DNA of 64,000 nt, from assembly GCA_050246115.1 (NCBI GenBank), contig JBFWWP010000006.1, positions 124,001-188,000 of the forward strand, written 5' to 3'. Each line of letters opens with the position of its first letter. The first letter of the stretch is position 1. This document shows positions 60,271 through 64,000 of this stretch, piece after piece. Under the pieces are notes generated by a model. It was not told the DNA's origin, made no database searches, and saw nothing but the letters and a program-made list of their open reading frames with translations. The DNA is from JBFWWP01 sp050246115. GTDB lineage: Bacteria > Planctomycetota > UBA8108 > UBA1146 > JAJFFE01. The position numbers and the translations under genes were made by a program.

Positions 60271-61875
60271 ATGCCCGAGTCCGTCGCCCAACCTGTACTC
60301 ACGCGCTTGCTCGCCCGAGCGTTGCGCCGCCAGCGTGCCCTGACGCTGCTTGCTTGGGCGGTCTGGGGGCTCTGCGCCTCCGGCACCGTTGGACTCCTGC
60401 TCGTGGTCTACCATCGACTGTTGGCCCCGGCCTGGGGACTCGAGCCAACCCTACTCGGGGTGCTCGTGGCTGGACCGGTCATCGGCGCGCTCGCTTCGCT
60501 TGTCCTTCAGCGACTCCGACCCATCCACGCGGCGATCGAGCTCGAGCGGCACTATCGATTGCAAGAGCGTTTCAGCTCGGCGTTGCTACTCCAAGACGGC
60601 ATCTCACGCGAGGCGCGCGAGGCCCTGACGCACGACGTCGAGGCGCACTCCCAAGGCGTCGACCTTCGCCGCGCCCTGCCGTTGCGGCGGCCGCGCGGGA
60701 GCTTTGCCGCCGCTGCCGCTTGGTTGATCGTGGCTGTGACCTACTTCGCGTTGCCGACGCTCGACTTGCTCGCGGCCGGCGAGGACCGGGCGCGCAACGA
60801 GGAGCAGGCGCGCAAGGTCGAGACTCGCCAGAAGGAACTGGAGAAGCGTCTTGCTCGGTTGAGTGAGATTGCGAAGAAGGAGCCCATTTCGCCCGAGACC
60901 CGCGAGTTGCTCGAGAAGCTCGAGGCTCGCAAGCACGAGCCCGTGGCCCCGCAGTCTCCGGATCGCCAGAAGAAGGAAGCGCTCGCCGAATTGCGGCAAA
61001 TGCGAGAAGACGTCAAGGGGCGCCAGGAAGCCATCGAGAAGCAGATCGCGGGCCTCGAACGGCTGACGGAGAAGGTCAAGGACGCAGCCACCCCTCCCCA
61101 GACCGAGGCCGTGAAGAAGCTCGAAGAGGCGCTCGAGAACGGCGACCTGAAAGCGGCTTCCGCATTGCTCGCGGAGCTCGGAGAGCAACTTTCTCGAGCC
61201 GGCGCGCTCGATTCGAAGGCGGCAGCCGAACTCGGAGCCGACCTCGGGCAGCTCATGAAGAAGCTCGGGGAGACCGGCCTGGACATCGAGACGCTGGAGA
61301 AGCTGTCGCAGCTCGACGCGTCGGACCTGGCCAAGTTGGGCGCTGGCGCAGGAGATCTGGCGGCAAAACTGAGCGAGCTCGAACGTTTGATGCGAGAGAA
61401 GGACTTGATCGACAAGGCCGGCGCCGAGATCGAGTTCACCGAGGAGGAACTCGCATCGTTGCCGAAGGAGTGGCCGGACGACGGCGAGATCTGCCAGGAC
61501 TGCGCCAAGAAGAAGGGCGCCGGGGGTTGACAGGGCGGCGCTGGTGGCTGCGGTCGCAGCCTCACCGAAGTGTGGGCTCAGGGTAACGGTAAAGGGGTGG
61601 GGGCACGCGGAAAGGGCGGCGCCCGCCCTCCCGAGGCGCCTCCGGGAGAGACGTCGGAACATGCGGAGCGGCTGCAGGGGCAGCGCCATCAGGGCAAGAT
61701 GATCGGTAGCTTTCTCGAGCAAGGCATGCCCCCGACCGGTGAGGCCCGTGTGGAGCTGCAAAACCTCATCATCTCCGGTACGCGCTACGCCGAGCAGTCG
61801 CTCGAGCGCGAGCGGATTCCCGCCGAACTCAAGGAAATCCCCAAGCAGTACTTCGAGAAGATCCTGCCGCAGTGA
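60271..61875 (+). CDS. membrane-anchored coiled-coil protein, candidate selenoprotein of an unrecognised family
   Basis: Read through TGA 61528-61530 the product has 534 residues. Two hydrophobic segments near 25-48 and 60-80 and a third near 148-168 are followed by a long charged coiled coil (170-390). A Cys/Gly-rich part follows, CQDCAKKKGAGG-U-QGGAGGCG, with Sec at 420, and then a Gly-rich basic linker and a conserved-looking end (about 455-534, with IPAELKEIPKQYFEKIL). The frame on both sides is the same, and no start with a good ribosome binding site lies between; GTG 61570 is the only nearby one. A GGUC stem follows the TGA. Similar coiled-coil proteins accompany VWA genes in planctomycetes. 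The function is unknown. Confidence 0.7.
61546..61561 (+). promoter_or_regulatory. candidate bacterial SECIS element 3
   Basis: GGCTGC-GGTC-GCAGCC is a perfect 6-bp stem with a GGUC loop. It starts 15 bases after the UGA at 61528-61530, and the loop is at 21 bases. The same loop is found in element 1. Confidence 0.65.
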
Positions 61876-62825
61876 AGACGGTTGCTTCGGCGTGGGGGTT
61901 GCGCTTGCACTGGGGGCGCATCGTCGCCCTGCTGCTGCTGTTGTCGACCGGTTGTGGACCGAGCGACGGTGCGCGTCGCGCCCACGCGGTGAGAGTGATC
62001 GGCTTCGCGGGGCGCGGCGACGGTGCCCTGTACCAGCCCCGCGGCGTCGAAGCCCTGTCCGACGGGGGTTGTCTGGTCATCGATCGCAGCGGCCGTATCC
62101 AACGCTTCGACGAACGGGCTGGGTTTGTCGGGAGTTGGTGGTTGCCCGAGTGGGCGGAGGGGCAACCGATCGACTTGTGCCTGACCCCCTGGGGAAGCGT
62201 ACTCGTGGCCGATACGCACTACGCGCGCGTTCTCGAGTATGACCTCGGGGGGCACGAGCTCAGGCGGCTGGGGATGGGCGCGGGGCTTGGACTCGTGCGC
62301 GGCGTGACGGTTGGTCTCGATGGAACGATTTTCGTCGTCGATTACGGAGAGTTCGATCGCGTGCACCGTTTCGATCGCAGTGGCGCGCACCAGGGCACCT
62401 TCGGTGCCACCGGCGATGGGCCCGGTGAGTTCTTGCGGCCGGAGGGGATCGCCACGGGAGCCGACGGCGATGTCTACGTCGTCGACTGCGGCAACCACCG
62501 CGTTCAGCGCTTCACGCCGCAGGGGGTGTTCGTGGCGGCCTTCGGAGCCGCAGGCGCTGAGCCGGGGCAGTTTCTGTTTCCGTTCGACGTGGCCACCGGC
62601 TCGGGGGGCTGCCTCTATGTGGTCGACTATCGTGGCGCACGGGTACAGTGCTTCTCTCCGGAAGGCGCCCTGCTCGGGTGGGTGGGCGGGGCGGGTACCG
62701 AACCCGGCGAGTTCGCCACGCCGCGAGGAGTGGCCGTGCGACCCGACCCCGCGGGGGATGTGATCTTCGTCGCCGATACCAACAACCACCGCGTCCAGCG
62801 CTTTCGTTGGGAGCCGAGGCCGTGA
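61872..62825 (+). CDS. NHL-repeat lipoprotein
   Basis: A 317-residue lipoprotein: hydrophobic signal and lipobox STGC (Cys28), then six NHL-type blades with phrases such as YQPRGVEALSDGGCLV, LRPEGIATGADGDVYVVDCG and NHRVQRF repeated three times. It should fold as a six-bladed propeller on the outside of the membrane. GTG 61872 overlaps the stop of the coiled-coil gene, and its own stop overlaps the next start (GTGA), so the three genes are coupled. The propeller probably mediates protein contacts; no enzyme motif is visible. Confidence 0.85.
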   Translation: MKTVASAWGLRLHWGRIVALLLLLSTGCGPSDGARRAHAVRVIGFAGRGDGALYQPRGVEALSDGGCLVIDRSGRIQRFDERAGFVGSWWLPEWAEGQPIDLCLTPWGSVLVADTHYARVLEYDLGGHELRRLGMGAGLGLVRGVTVGLDGTIFVVDYGEFDRVHRFDRSGAHQGTFGATGDGPGEFLRPEGIATGADGDVYVVDCGNHRVQRFTPQGVFVAAFGAAGAEPGQFLFPFDVATGSGGCLYVVDYRGARVQCFSPEGALLGWVGGAGTEPGEFATPRGVAVRPDPAGDVIFVADTNNHRVQRFRWEPRP

Positions 62826-64000
62826 GCGAGTGGATCCCCATCGAGTTCGGCCGCCCGTGGTGGCTACTGGGGTTGGTTGTCGCGCTGGTGCTCACGGTCG
62901 TGATCGCGCGCAACAGCTTGGCGGGGCAATCGCGCGTGCGCGCACGCATGAGCCTTGGGCTCCGCGTGCTCGTGGTCGTGCTCTTGGGATTGATCCTCGC
63001 GGACCTCCGGTTGACACTGCGCGGGAAGGGCCTCACGGTGCTCTTCCTGCTCGACCTCTCCGAATCGGTGCCGCGGGCGGCCAGCGACGACTTGCTCAAT
63101 GCGCTCGTGGCCATGGCCCGGGAGCGCCCGGCCGACCAGCGCGTGGGTCTCATCGTTTTCGGTCGCGACGCGAGCGTCGAGCGCGAACCGTCCTCGCAGC
63201 TCGGGCAACCCCACGTGCAGTCAGTGATCGACCGTGACGGTACCGACATCGCGGCTGCGCTCCGGCTCGCGCACGCGACGTTCGTGAGTTCCGCGGGCGA
63301 CGGCCCCGGTCGCGCGCGCCGGATCGTGTTGATCTCGGATGGCAACGCCAACCGCGGCGACGCTCTGCTGGAGGCCCGCAACCTGGCGACTGCCGACACG
63401 GTGATCGACGTGCTCCCCCTCGACTACCGCTACGACGAAGAGGTCATGGTCGATAGTCTGATCGCGCCCACGGAAGCGCACCACGACGAACCCTACAGGG
63501 TCACCGCCATCGTCGACTCGCTGGTGGCGACCCAGGGGAAGATCCTGCTCTACGAGAACGGTCAGCTGGTCGAGACCCGAGAAATCGAGATCCCGATCGG
63601 GAAGTCGCGCGTCGACTTTCAGCGGACCAACACGGACGAATCGCGGTACACGTACGAGGTGCGCTTGTTCCCAGAGCGTGACACGGTGGCCAAGAACAAC
63701 GTTGGCTATGGAGCCACCCTGATCGGCGGCCGCGCGCGCGTCCTCATGATCTGCGGAACGTCTCGAGCACTCCTCGTCGACGCGCTGCAGTCCGCGGGCT
63801 TGTACGTCGAGATCGTCGCGCCGGACGAGATCCCCGGGCGGGCCGAGGACTACTTCTTGTACGATGCGATCGTGTTGGTCGACGTCCCCGCCTTCCACTT
63901 GGGCAATGACCGGATGCGGTTGTTGCACGGCGTCGTGAAGAACCTCGGGGTGGGGTTCGTCGGCGTGGGAGGGCCCGACGCGTTCGGAGCCGGCGGGTAC
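62822..64000 (+). CDS. VWA-domain membrane protein, cut by the window edge
   Basis: The frame runs from GTG 62822 to the end of the window without a stop (393 codons seen). Two hydrophobic helices (about 14-30 and 45-62) precede a von Willebrand A domain with the metal site DLSESVPR (D-x-S-x-S), the GTDIAAAL turn and LISDGNANRGD. After it come a beta-sandwich region and the start of a class I glutamine amidotransferase-like fold (VLMICGTS, then GVGFVGVGGPDAFG). This layout is common in large membrane proteins of MoxR/Bat-type clusters. It is translationally coupled to the NHL gene. Confidence 0.85.
   Translation, partial: MSEWIPIEFGRPWWLLGLVVALVLTVVIARNSLAGQSRVRARMSLGLRVLVVVLLGLILADLRLTLRGKGLTVLFLLDLSESVPRAASDDLLNALVAMARERPADQRVGLIVFGRDASVEREPSSQLGQPHVQSVIDRDGTDIAAALRLAHATFVSSAGDGPGRARRIVLISDGNANRGDALLEARNLATADTVIDVLPLDYRYDEEVMVDSLIAPTEAHHDEPYRVTAIVDSLVATQGKILLYENGQLVETREIEIPIGKSRVDFQRTNTDESRYTYEVRLFPERDTVAKNNVGYGATLIGGRARVLMICGTSRALLVDALQSAGLYVEIVAPDEIPGRAEDYFLYDAIVLVDVPAFHLGNDRMRLLHGVVKNLGVGFVGVGGPDAFGAGGY

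Noticed and set aside
54184..61875. General reassignment of TGA to an amino acid
   Set aside because: TGA is the natural stop of many clearly complete genes here (for example moaC, mutL, mutY, aroC), so only the three SECIS-bearing sites are read as Sec candidates.
61570..61875. Separate 101-codon gene starting at GTG 61570
   Set aside because: It has no ribosome binding site, lies in the same frame as the upstream part and begins in the middle of a Gly-rich linker. Kept as the alternative to Sec readthrough.

Overview
The window is a high-GC bacterial chromosome segment with dense coding and no rRNA, tRNA or phage genes that I can see. Eight secreted proteins ending in duplicated EF-hand (dockerin-type) repeats, a decayed S23/four-helix-bundle cassette and a gene cluster built around a VWA membrane protein all suggest a member of the Planctomycetota. 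This assignment is inferred from gene content, not from a phylogenetic marker.

Layout. 1-4.4 kb: a three-subunit molybdenum hydroxylase in the order 2Fe-2S, Mo, FAD, whose FAD subunit carries the extra 4Fe-4S loop known from 4-hydroxybenzoyl-CoA reductase. 4.5-14.2 kb: an MsrA-MsrB lipoprotein, a PhoX-type phosphatase, a HerA-like ATPase, an M28 membrane peptidase and nicotinate phosphoribosyltransferase. 14.5-19.4 kb: two dockerin-type secreted proteins, a methyltransferase, a YdeI-family protein and a phosphoribosyltransferase with a RecQ-type zinc motif. 19.8-27.0 kb: a type II secretion/type IV pilus-like operon (PilM/GspL-like, GspC-like, a giant GspK-like protein and two pseudopilins). 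It is interrupted by three tandem cassette-like units that end in attC-like sequences and carry four-helix-bundle gene remnants. 27.1-37.8 kb: six dockerin-type proteins in a row on the minus strand, several with cohesin-like modules, with a small MITE-like element between the fifth and sixth. 38.4-53.9 kb: housekeeping genes (asnS, nadD, ald, a polyprenyl diphosphate synthase, moaC, folD, mutL, a DAHP synthase, an M16 peptidase pair, a DAACS symporter with a PDZ-like insertion, an amidinotransferase, mutY). 54.2-64.0 kb: a TlpA-like protein, methyltransferases, an MmcQ-like protein, aroC, an AhpD-like protein, a coiled-coil membrane protein, an NHL lipoprotein and the start of a VWA protein.

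The main discovery candidate is selenocysteine. Three genes within 8 kb (54184-55380 minus, 59367-59954 plus, 60271-61875 plus) each have one in-frame TGA with a continuous reading frame on both sides. Each TGA is followed at the right distance by a perfect or near-perfect stem with a short G-rich apical loop, and two of the loops are GGUC. The first gives a UGPC thioredoxin motif and the second a CFYU AhpD motif. The third places U in a Cys/Gly-rich segment of a membrane coiled-coil protein that I do not know as a selenoprotein family. TGA is an ordinary stop codon for many other genes here, so general recoding is unlikely. No selA, selB, selC or selD gene lies in the window, so the claim depends on the rest of the genome.
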